Origin: a virus
Direction: 5' to 3' (one strand)
Virus record (IMG/VR): IMGVR_UViG_3300028925_007440
Coordinates: 1-36,479 of that record
Length of the DNA: 36,479 bases
Position 1 is the stretch's first letter. Every line of letters starts with the position of its first letter. The notes beneath the pieces were generated by a model. That model saw only the letters and a program-made list of their open reading frames with translations, was not told the origin of the DNA and did no database searches. The position numbers and the translations under genes were made by a program. Positions 20,730-27,706 of the stretch are shown here, piece after piece.

Positions 20730-21207
20730 TATTGCAATCTTTCTAATTCTTACAATACCAGCTTTTGCTAGAAACGATTATTTAAATAGTGGCAATAACG
20801 ACTGTAGAGCAGGAGAGCTGTCCTTAGAAACCTCGTATAGAGATAACAACAATAATTACAATAAGCATCATGACCCAGACCAGAATTATGATTACCCAAC
20901 TTCAGAAACCAGATATGGAGTAAGATGGACAACATTCTTAGGAACAGTATGTACAAGCGACCATAGGAAAACAATACGAGATAACGCAAAGATAAAGCAA
21001 GAGCTTGAACTGTTAAAGGTTTGTACTAAATATTCTGACAAAGGTTTACCACCACAGTTTGCAACAATAACAAATAAATGCAAAGGTGTTGAACCTTATG
21101 ATTGGAGAGGTAGACAAGAAGCTTCAACAACAGTTTATTGGGATGAGCTAAAGAAAAAATATCAACAAGAACACCCAGAAGCAGTATTTTATGGGATGCT
21201 TAAATAG
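20704..21207 (+). CDS. Secreted protein, possible partner of the upstream coiled-coil gene
   Basis: 167 residues with a clear Sec signal peptide (about 1-22, TLIASIAIFLILTIPAFA, cleavage after AFA). The mature part contains an Asn-rich segment, four cysteines (NDC, TVC, KVC, NKC) and YGVRWTTFLGTVC, suggesting disulfide bonding in the periplasm. There is no lipobox, so it is not a classical o-spanin. It overlaps the preceding gene by 26 bases, implying joint function in envelope disruption or modification. Confidence 0.62.
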   Translation: MISKTLIASIAIFLILTIPAFARNDYLNSGNNDCRAGELSLETSYRDNNNNYNKHHDPDQNYDYPTSETRYGVRWTTFLGTVCTSDHRKTIRDNAKIKQELELLKVCTKYSDKGLPPQFATITNKCKGVEPYDWRGRQEASTTVYWDELKKKYQQEHPEAVFYGMLK

Positions 21208-21208
21208 A

Positions 21209-24100
21209 TTACACATACTCTCCTTCAAATGGTTCAGACTTAGACTTTGTTACTATTTTTAACCAGTCTAAATAATCTTGGTTGCTTTCAAACCTAGCAA
21301 CAACTTCTTTGCCTTGTGATTTAGTTTTATCTGGTGCTATATCAATAAAAGTTCTATATTCAAGTCCAAGACCTAGAGTATGTAAAGCTTCGGAGTAAAA
21401 ACCAAGACCTTCATCTAAGTAAAAGATTTTTGGGCTTCCTTCTTCTGCGTGTAAGAATTCATCTCTAAATTCTTTAACAGCTTTTCGTAAATATGTTTGT
21501 GCTTGTGGTGTTACGCCACCTTTTTGTTCCATTTCATATCTAGCTAAATGTACCCAATCTCTAATCATTAAAAACTTACCTAAGTTTCTAGTAGGATTAA
21601 TTTCTCTATCTTTTAACATTAAGTCTATATTACGTTGAAACCTAGCCTTTCTGCCAGTTTCCGTAAAATAACCATCATGGGCAATATCAACATCGCCAAG
21701 AATAGAACTAGCCCCAACGCCATCATTAATTTTAAACTCTGGATGTTCATGAACGTACCCGTAAAATTTAATCCCTATATGGTTTCTAAACAATCTGATT
21801 GGTAAATCTATCTTAAACGAGCCTACTGGGTCAGTTGTAAAGTGGTGTTGTTTTATAGAGTACCCGTTAAATATATTAGGGCGAAGGTATTTATAAAGAT
21901 TTGGTACATTAGTAATCTCTTCATCGTCATCTATCCAAAAAATCCAATCTCCTTTTGCATCTTTAATAGATTTGTTTCTACAAGCATCAAAGCCAATCTT
22001 GGTAGCATTTTCTGAAGTTATAATCTTTGCTCCAAATTGTTTACATATTTCTACGCCATTATCACTTGAGCCATTATCAACAACAATAATCTCATCAGCA
22101 AAAGGTTGTACAGATTTTAAACATCTGCGAATCATATCTTCTCCATCTTTGAGAATCATACAAGCTGAAACAGTTTGTCTAGGAGATTGCAAGTCAAGAA
22201 ATCTTTTAAATTTTATAGGTTGTGTTTTAGCAACAGATTTCTTCCAACTAAAAATCCACCAACCTAAATTATCTTGCACTCTAGTATTCGTTCCCGCAGA
22301 ACACATTTTCATATTAAAGTCTTTTTTAGTGTTTAACATTTCTCTAAGCTGTTCTCTTTCAAAGTTCCACAAATGTGCTTTTCTTTCGTCTTCCCATAAA
22401 CCAAAAGGAACAGTAAAAATAATGTACCCATCATTTTTAACTTGCGATTCTAGCTCATCAATAAACTCTTCTGGACTAGGCTGATGCTCTAATACTTCGC
22501 CACAATAAGCAATATCAACTTTTGGTATATCTAAGTTGGCAGGAGATGATTCTTTTATAATGTCAATTAATTCAGGTCGCTTACAATTCTTATCTATAAA
22601 CTTTTTAGTCATTTCTATTTCTGCATCACTAATATTTACAGAGTGAACTTTTGCTCCAAAATATGCTGTAAACAATACTGACTCATTACCTATACCTGCA
22701 CCATAATCTAAAATACTTATGTTTTCAGGTTTGTTTTTTAAAGTAGCAATATGCTTACCAATTTCTTCTAAAACAATTTTAGTTCTTGAATATTCTTGTA
22801 ATGGAAACTCTTTATCCTCAGCTTCCATCTCTGCTTTTAATTCTTTTCCTAGTTGAACATAAAACTCATTATACTTTTCTTTGTCTTCAAGATATGGATA
22901 TTCTTTGTTAATTTTATTAATCCATTCTTTATTTTTAGTTTCTTCTGACAAATGTTTCAAAGCCATAATGTTTTCGGTTCTATAAAGATGTTTAGATAAT
23001 GTTTCTTTGTTTGCGGTTCTTTCTTTAAACATTTCATAAATATGTTTTTCCCATTCTTTAGCAACGTGTTTCCATTGATTGTTGTCAACGTATGATAAAC
23101 CAGCTTTTTGAGCCTTTTCATATTTTGCGTCATCTTCAATAAGCTCAAATACTGCATTAACAAAGGCTTCTTCATATTCAGGTGTTTTAGCGTCTCCATC
23201 AATAATAGAAGCATAGTCTTCTCTACAAGTTTCAGGTAGTGCTCCAATGTTAGAAGTAACCATTGGTAGTCCGCACATTTGTGCTTCCATAACAGTTATG
23301 CAAGATGTTTCTTTAAAATTAGTAGGATAAACGTAGACACCTGCACCTTTATACAATCCATATAAATCATTTTTAGTTAAAGCACCAACATGACCAATTG
23401 AATAGCCTTGTTCTTTGTAAACTTTAATTTGATTGTTTAGTTCATTATAGAAGTTAGCCATGTCAGGGTGTGTATTGTCATAACCTGCAATAACAATTTC
23501 TATTTCTTTATCTTTAGCCCATAACTTTGGAGCAATACTATAAAGCAAATTATCAAGACCTCGTTCTGGTCTGTTGGTGTAAACAAGTCTTTTTCTATTT
23601 CGTTTTATGTCGCCTTCAACTTCTTTCTTAGTTATCCCATTTCTAGTTTTCCAAAATAACTTTTTGTCAGTTTGATATATTTCTGCTTGTTGATTTATAT
23701 GAAAGTCTGATAAAGCCCATACTTCATCAATGTTCCATAGAGAACCAGTAAAGTCACTTCTTCTACTTTTTACGGCTACATCATGATTCCACAAAATGTT
23801 AATCTTGGATTTATTATCTCTTTGATATAGTTCTGGTATGCGTTGATTAATAGTTACATCGCAAGAACAATAGTCAAGATATCCTTGTAACTTATTATGA
23901 TGAATCCAATGAACCCCATTATGAATTCCTTCTTTTGTAGTATTACAGAACAAACTAACGTCATGACCAAGTGCCGCTAACTCTTGAGCCATGCAAATTC
24001 CTGCAGTTTCGCTGCCACCCAAACTTTTAGTTGCAAGTGTATCATGGTTCATTTCCATTCCCATAACAATAAGACTTATTTCTAGTTTGTGGTTTTTCAT
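21209..24100 (-). CDS. Trifunctional GT4 glycosyltransferase - methyltransferase - GT2 glycosyltransferase
   Basis: 963 residues with three domains. About 1-350 is a GT4-type glycosyltransferase (GGSETAG near 28; ETSCITVMEAQMCGLPMVTS near 270). About 440-600 is a class I SAM methyltransferase (ILDYGAGIGNES; EVLEHQPSPEEF). About 635-860 is a GT2 glycosyltransferase (TVSACMILKDGEDMIRRCL; EIIVVDNGSSDNG; WIFWIDDDEE with the metal-binding acids). It lies on the opposite strand within the virion genes, ends 2 bases from the upstream stop and has its own SD (TAGGAG), so it behaves as an inserted moron. It may modify host surface glycans or virion proteins. Confidence 0.88.
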   Translation of the reverse strand: MKNHKLEISLIVMGMEMNHDTLATKSLGGSETAGICMAQELAALGHDVSLFCNTTKEGIHNGVHWIHHNKLQGYLDYCSCDVTINQRIPELYQRDNKSKINILWNHDVAVKSRRSDFTGSLWNIDEVWALSDFHINQQAEIYQTDKKLFWKTRNGITKKEVEGDIKRNRKRLVYTNRPERGLDNLLYSIAPKLWAKDKEIEIVIAGYDNTHPDMANFYNELNNQIKVYKEQGYSIGHVGALTKNDLYGLYKGAGVYVYPTNFKETSCITVMEAQMCGLPMVTSNIGALPETCREDYASIIDGDAKTPEYEEAFVNAVFELIEDDAKYEKAQKAGLSYVDNNQWKHVAKEWEKHIYEMFKERTANKETLSKHLYRTENIMALKHLSEETKNKEWINKINKEYPYLEDKEKYNEFYVQLGKELKAEMEAEDKEFPLQEYSRTKIVLEEIGKHIATLKNKPENISILDYGAGIGNESVLFTAYFGAKVHSVNISDAEIEMTKKFIDKNCKRPELIDIIKESSPANLDIPKVDIAYCGEVLEHQPSPEEFIDELESQVKNDGYIIFTVPFGLWEDERKAHLWNFEREQLREMLNTKKDFNMKMCSAGTNTRVQDNLGWWIFSWKKSVAKTQPIKFKRFLDLQSPRQTVSACMILKDGEDMIRRCLKSVQPFADEIIVVDNGSSDNGVEICKQFGAKIITSENATKIGFDACRNKSIKDAKGDWIFWIDDDEEITNVPNLYKYLRPNIFNGYSIKQHHFTTDPVGSFKIDLPIRLFRNHIGIKFYGYVHEHPEFKINDGVGASSILGDVDIAHDGYFTETGRKARFQRNIDLMLKDREINPTRNLGKFLMIRDWVHLARYEMEQKGGVTPQAQTYLRKAVKEFRDEFLHAEEGSPKIFYLDEGLGFYSEALHTLGLGLEYRTFIDIAPDKTKSQGKEVVARFESNQDYLDWLKIVTKSKSEPFEGEYV

Positions 24101-24131
24101 TAGTGATGCTCCTATGGCTTTCTTTTTTATC

Positions 24132-24137
24132 AGTATA
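24132..24137 (-). promoter_or_regulatory. Possible -10 box for the glycosyltransferase gene
   Basis: TATACT on the minus strand about 32 bases before the ATG at 24100, in the 58-base divergent gap with the Dam gene. No convincing -35 was found. Confidence 0.3.
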
Positions 24138-24158
24138 GTTTAACATTTTATTTTAAGT

Positions 24159-24569
24159 ATGGAAAGTTGTGAATGGTATACACCACCCTATATTTTTGAT
24201 AAGTACAACAAAATTTACAATTTTGATTTAGATGTTTGTGCAACAGCACTTAGCACTAAATGTAAAAACTATTTTGATATTAAACAAAATGGATTAGAAC
24301 AAAATTGGATTGGTACTTGTTGGATGAATCCACCTTATAAAAATGCTAATGCTTGGGTTAGGAAAGCACATACGGAATCTATTAAAAATAAAAACATTAT
24401 AGTTTGTTTATTGCCTGTTCGAACTTCTACTGATTATTGGCAAGATATTGTTTTGCCTTATGCAAAGATTGAATATTTAAGAGGTCGCATTGCTTTTGGT
24501 AGTCCAAATGGAATCATTGGAACAGCTAGACATGATAGTGCTATTGCGGTCTTTGACTGCTCTGATTAA
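24159..24569 (+). CDS. dam: DNA N-6-adenine methyltransferase (Dam-like)
   Basis: 136 residues matching the phage Dam family (PF05869-type): EWYTPPYIFDKYNKIYNFDLDVCAT at the start, WMNPPYKNANAWVRKA with the catalytic NPPY, IIVCLLPVRTSTDYWQDIV, and RGRIAFGSPNG. It lacks a separate FxGxG motif, as members of this short family do. Likely methylates phage DNA to evade host restriction. No SD precedes the ATG. The next operon's promoter lies in its final codons. Confidence 0.85.
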   Translation: MESCEWYTPPYIFDKYNKIYNFDLDVCATALSTKCKNYFDIKQNGLEQNWIGTCWMNPPYKNANAWVRKAHTESIKNKNIIVCLLPVRTSTDYWQDIVLPYAKIEYLRGRIAFGSPNGIIGTARHDSAIAVFDCSD

Positions 24570-24580
24570 AGTGATATAAT
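24553..24580 (+). promoter_or_regulatory. Promoter, TTGACT-N16-TATAAT
   Basis: TTGACT (24553-24558), 16 bases, perfect TATAAT (24575-24580). The next ATG is at 24587, 6 bases after the -10, where transcription would begin; no SD. It would start the connector/tail operon with a leaderless message. Confidence 0.65.
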
Positions 24581-24586
24581 AATCCT

Positions 24587-25087
24587 ATGGCAGATTATAC
24601 AAGCGTTGCTGATGTATATGCGTTATATCCTCGTATAGGCAGTATGACTATTATTACATCGTCAAATATTTCTTTCTATATTGACCAAGCTGAAAATGAA
24701 ATGAATGGCTATTTGGCTAACAATTACAGTCTTCCGTTTGCAACCTCTGTTCCAATAGTTACAACAATAGCTACCGAGTTCTCGGTTGTTAAGATACTAG
24801 AAAGATTCTTCACACAAGAAGTAGGAAGTAAAAACGAGTGGGTAGAAGAAAGATATAAGCACGTTTACGAAACTCTTACTCAGATTAGCTCTGGAGATAT
24901 TTCTTTAATAACTTCTTCTTATGAAGTTTTAGCTTACTTTTCAAATGGTGGCATTTATAGTAACAATCAAAACAATACTCCAGTATTTAATAGATTAAAT
25001 ACAACATTACAGCAATTTGATGGAGACCAGCTTAGGGATGAGTTTGATACAACTCGTAACACTCCAAGAGAACCTAGCTTAGAATAA
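24587..25087 (+). CDS. Head-tail connector (Mu gp36/DUF1320-like)
   Basis: 166 residues. The start YTSVADVYALYPRIGS, then ISFYIDQAENEMNGYLANNYSLPF and VVKILERFF, matches the helical DUF1320/gp6-like adaptor pattern. Such proteins join the portal to the tail. Start lies just after a promoter with no SD. It overlaps the next gene by 1 base. Confidence 0.75.
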   Translation: MADYTSVADVYALYPRIGSMTIITSSNISFYIDQAENEMNGYLANNYSLPFATSVPIVTTIATEFSVVKILERFFTQEVGSKNEWVEERYKHVYETLTQISSGDISLITSSYEVLAYFSNGGIYSNNQNNTPVFNRLNTTLQQFDGDQLRDEFDTTRNTPREPSLE

Positions 25088-25665
25088 TGTCAGATTATAT
25101 TACATTTACCCCACCAATAAAACATCTTGAAAAACAATTTGACCAAAGCAATAAGGCTTTAATTAAAGCTATGAGAAAAGAATTTAAAGGTTCTTTTGTA
25201 AAAAGCCTTATACCTTTAGGAAGGGAACTGGTAGAAGTAGCAGAAAAGCACTTTGCAACAGGTACATACTATGGTGCTAAGTGGACACCAGCATTTTCAA
25301 CTTTAACTAGTAAAAAGAAAAAAAGCAAATGGTATGCTTGGAAAGCAAAAAGCAGAAAATATCAACGTGTAATTGGAACTAAAGATACAAGGATGAGTTA
25401 TACGGGTGCAATAGAAAAAGGTTATTATTATCAACATAAAGTTAAAGGTAATCAAAAAGATGGATTTACCCTAGACATTATAGTAGGCAATAAAGCACCA
25501 AACTTTCAAGATTTTGAAAGAGGTACAGGTCTTGGATATAAATGGTCAACATTACCTAATGAGAGCAAAGAACAAATAAGAGTGATTGATGATAGAATAG
25601 ATGAAGCTTATGATAGGTTTATCCGTAAAGTAGAAGGCGACTTTAAAAAAAGGAGAAAAAGATAA
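25087..25665 (+). CDS. Tail completion protein (Mu gpG-like)
   Basis: 192 residues, basic. Features of the virion-morphogenesis/gpG family: a helix-rich start, KHFATGTYYGAKWTPAF, a basic KKKKSKWYAWKAKSRKY, and later KDGFTLDIIVGNKAPNFQDFERGT. Its position between connector and tail terminator supports head completion or tail joining. ATG overlaps the preceding stop. Confidence 0.72.
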   Translation: MSDYITFTPPIKHLEKQFDQSNKALIKAMRKEFKGSFVKSLIPLGRELVEVAEKHFATGTYYGAKWTPAFSTLTSKKKKSKWYAWKAKSRKYQRVIGTKDTRMSYTGAIEKGYYYQHKVKGNQKDGFTLDIIVGNKAPNFQDFERGTGLGYKWSTLPNESKEQIRVIDDRIDEAYDRFIRKVEGDFKKRRKR

Positions 25666-26120
25666 TGTCAATAATAAATTATTTAGGTATAGAACAAAAA
25701 ATACAAACAATATTACAAGCTGATTCAAGAACAGCAACAATAAATGGTAAAGCTACAACAATAGTAGTTGAAGATTCTGATATGGTTTCAGAAGTTAGAT
25801 GTCCCTATGTAGGTATCTTTTTAGATTCTTATGAAACTGAAGAAGATACTGTAACAATAGGTGGAGCTAATCCTTATTTAACAAGTTTAAGTATAGATTT
25901 GCATATCATGGAGTTTGCAATGGAGAACTTAGAGGGTGCAAGACTTAGAGATATTGCAATTGGAAAAGTTAAAGAAGTTTTAAAAGATAATAAGACCTTA
26001 GATGATACAGTCTTGTATTATAAGTTTAGAAGTGGTAAATTTGAGAATATGAAGAATACTAGCGGTTTAGGGTTTTTTAAAGGCGTTACTCTATCCATAG
26101 ATGTGGAGATACAAGAATGA
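25665..26120 (+). CDS. Tail terminator-like protein (Mu gp37-like)
   Basis: 151 residues, with SIINYLGIEQKIQTILQAD, then a central VRCPYVGIFLDSYETEEDT and strand-rich end GFFKGVTLSIDVEIQE. Size, strand pattern and position after a gpG-like gene fit Mu gp37/tail-terminator-type proteins. GGAG precedes the ATG. Overlaps the next gene as ATGA. Confidence 0.65.
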   Translation: MSIINYLGIEQKIQTILQADSRTATINGKATTIVVEDSDMVSEVRCPYVGIFLDSYETEEDTVTIGGANPYLTSLSIDLHIMEFAMENLEGARLRDIAIGKVKEVLKDNKTLDDTVLYYKFRSGKFENMKNTSGLGFFKGVTLSIDVEIQE

Positions 26121-26296
26121 TAAAGATAAAATATACAATAAGTGGATTAGAGATTACAGGTTACGGCATTTCTAAAAAAGGTCTTGAGGTTTATGTACCA
26201 AAAGAAGTTGGTGAATCTTTAATACAACAAGGTCTTGCAAAAGAAAGTATGGATGTTAAAATTACCAAAGAAGTTAAAAAAGAGGTAAATAAATAA
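26117..26296 (+). CDS. Small hypothetical tail-region protein
   Basis: 59 residues (starts MIKIKYTISGLEITGYGISK), basic, with pattern VYVPKEVGESLIQQGLA. Its position corresponds to Mu gp38-like small genes between terminator and tail tube. Both ends overlap neighbours (ATGA and TAATG), so translation is coupled. Function unknown. Confidence 0.62.
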   Translation: MIKIKYTISGLEITGYGISKKGLEVYVPKEVGESLIQQGLAKESMDVKITKEVKKEVNK

Positions 26297-27255
26297 TGGG
26301 ATATGGAATTGGTGGATATTTAAGTTTAAGCAAACAAAGTGCATATGGAACTGCTACTACCAGCAGAGTATTTATTCCATTTGTTTCTGAATCTCTAGTA
26401 GAAAATAAAAACTTCCTTCAAATAGAAAACATGAGAAGTCTTTATGACGCTCCAAATGACGAAGAAGGCATAAACAACGTAACTGGCGATATTGTATTTG
26501 AACCACATCCAATTTATACAGGACATTTTTTAAGAGGTTGTCTTGGTTCTCCAACATCTACTTTAACAACTTCTAGCTATGTTCATGAGTTTCTACCAGC
26601 ACAAACTGATTTTGCGGCAGATTGTAGTTTAAGTCCTTATACAGTTGAAATTTATAAAAACGTAGGTAGTGCTTATCAAATTACAGATGCTCAAATACAT
26701 ACTCTAGCTTTTGAAATTACTGCTGGAGCAATTATTAAATGTACTGCTTCTGTTCATGGTAGAGCATATGCTAAAGTTGCAAAAGTAACTCCATCATACA
26801 TTGCAGCAGAACCATTTAACTGGGTACAAACATCTGTACAAATTGCAGGTTCAGCAAATGGAAACCTTGAAACAGCAACAATAACAATTGAAAACCCAAT
26901 TGAAGGTGTACCTACATTAAACGCTTCCCTAAATGAAGGTCAAATATTAAGAAGCGACTTTAGAAAAATATCTGTAGCAGGAGACCAATCTTTTCAAGAC
27001 CAAGCACAAGAAGCAAAGTTTAGAGCCAATACTTTGCAATCATTTAAGTTTTCAATAACTGGTGTACAACTTGGTGGTGCTGGACAAAATAACCAACTTG
27101 TTTTTGATATGCCTGATGTTAGATATAACACATTTGAATATCCAATAGCAGGAGCAGGAAGAATAACAGCTTCCTATGAAGGCAAGGCACAATACGATAC
27201 AACATCCTCATACGCTGCGAGGATTACATTACAAAATACATTAGCAGCATACTAA
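26296..27255 (+). CDS. Major tail (tube) protein
   Basis: 319 residues, strand- and glycine-rich, starting MGYGIGGYLSLSKQSAYGTATTSR, the common N-terminus of phage tail tube proteins. Later: EGINNVTGDIVFEPHP, FEITAGAIIKCTASVHGRAY. Position between tail terminator and tail chaperone, and the absence of a sheath gene upstream, support a non-contractile tube. SD AGAGG. Confidence 0.78.
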   Translation: MGYGIGGYLSLSKQSAYGTATTSRVFIPFVSESLVENKNFLQIENMRSLYDAPNDEEGINNVTGDIVFEPHPIYTGHFLRGCLGSPTSTLTTSSYVHEFLPAQTDFAADCSLSPYTVEIYKNVGSAYQITDAQIHTLAFEITAGAIIKCTASVHGRAYAKVAKVTPSYIAAEPFNWVQTSVQIAGSANGNLETATITIENPIEGVPTLNASLNEGQILRSDFRKISVAGDQSFQDQAQEAKFRANTLQSFKFSITGVQLGGAGQNNQLVFDMPDVRYNTFEYPIAGAGRITASYEGKAQYDTTSSYAARITLQNTLAAY

Positions 27256-27275
27256 ATCCACAATAAGGAGTTTCT

Positions 27276-27545
27276 ATGAAAACCTTTCCTATAAGCGATA
27301 AAGAAATTAAAGTTAACCCTGCAACACTAGGTCAACTTGCTAGTCTTGAAGAACATACTTCTTTAACTGTAGACGGGCAAAATAAACCTATTGGAACAGT
27401 TTTAAAAGTTTTAACTGTCATAATAGAAACTATCCCACAAAATGAAGGTGTAACAGTTGATTGGTTAAAGGGGCTAAGTATGTCTCAGGTAGCTAACATG
27501 AACGAAATTGTGACCTATTTTTTGGGGGTAGACTCTCAAGAGTAG
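27276..27545 (+). CDS. Tail assembly chaperone, short form (G-like)
   Basis: 89 residues, product without frameshift, starting MKTFPISDKEIKVNPATLGQLASLEE. It lies between tail tube and tape measure, the invariant place of lambda G/T-type chaperones. AAGGAG is the SD. A slippery heptamer sits near its 3' end, giving the longer fusion. Confidence 0.78.
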   Translation: MKTFPISDKEIKVNPATLGQLASLEEHTSLTVDGQNKPIGTVLKVLTVIIETIPQNEGVTVDWLKGLSMSQVANMNEIVTYFLGVDSQE

Positions 27546-27682
27546 AAGTAGAACATCTAAAAATAGTAGACTTCTTTGCAAAAGAGTATGGTTGGTCTAA
27601 AAAACAAGTCTCAGAGCTTTCAGCAGATGAAATCAATACACTCTATGGTATAATTACGAAAAGGTATAGAGAGCAAAATTGA
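27276..27682 (+). CDS. Tail assembly chaperone fusion by -1 frameshift (GT-like)
   Basis: The 0 frame meets T-TTT-TTG at 27518-27524, phased as X-XXY-YYZ, followed by GGGGG. Slipping back one base opens a frame from 27524 to the TGA at 27680-27682 and yields about 135 residues. The added part (VEHLKIVDFFAKEYGWSKKQ ... INTLYGIITKRYREQN) resembles T domains of tail chaperones and has no start of its own. This is the standard programmed frameshift used to make a small amount of fusion. Confidence 0.82.
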
Positions 27683-27706
27683 GTGAATGAAAGAGGAAGG
27701 CGTTAG

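Noticed and set aside
21972-22484. 170-residue open frame on the plus strand within the glycosyltransferase gene
   Set aside because: It is antisense to clear catalytic motifs of the minus-strand protein and has no supporting start signal.
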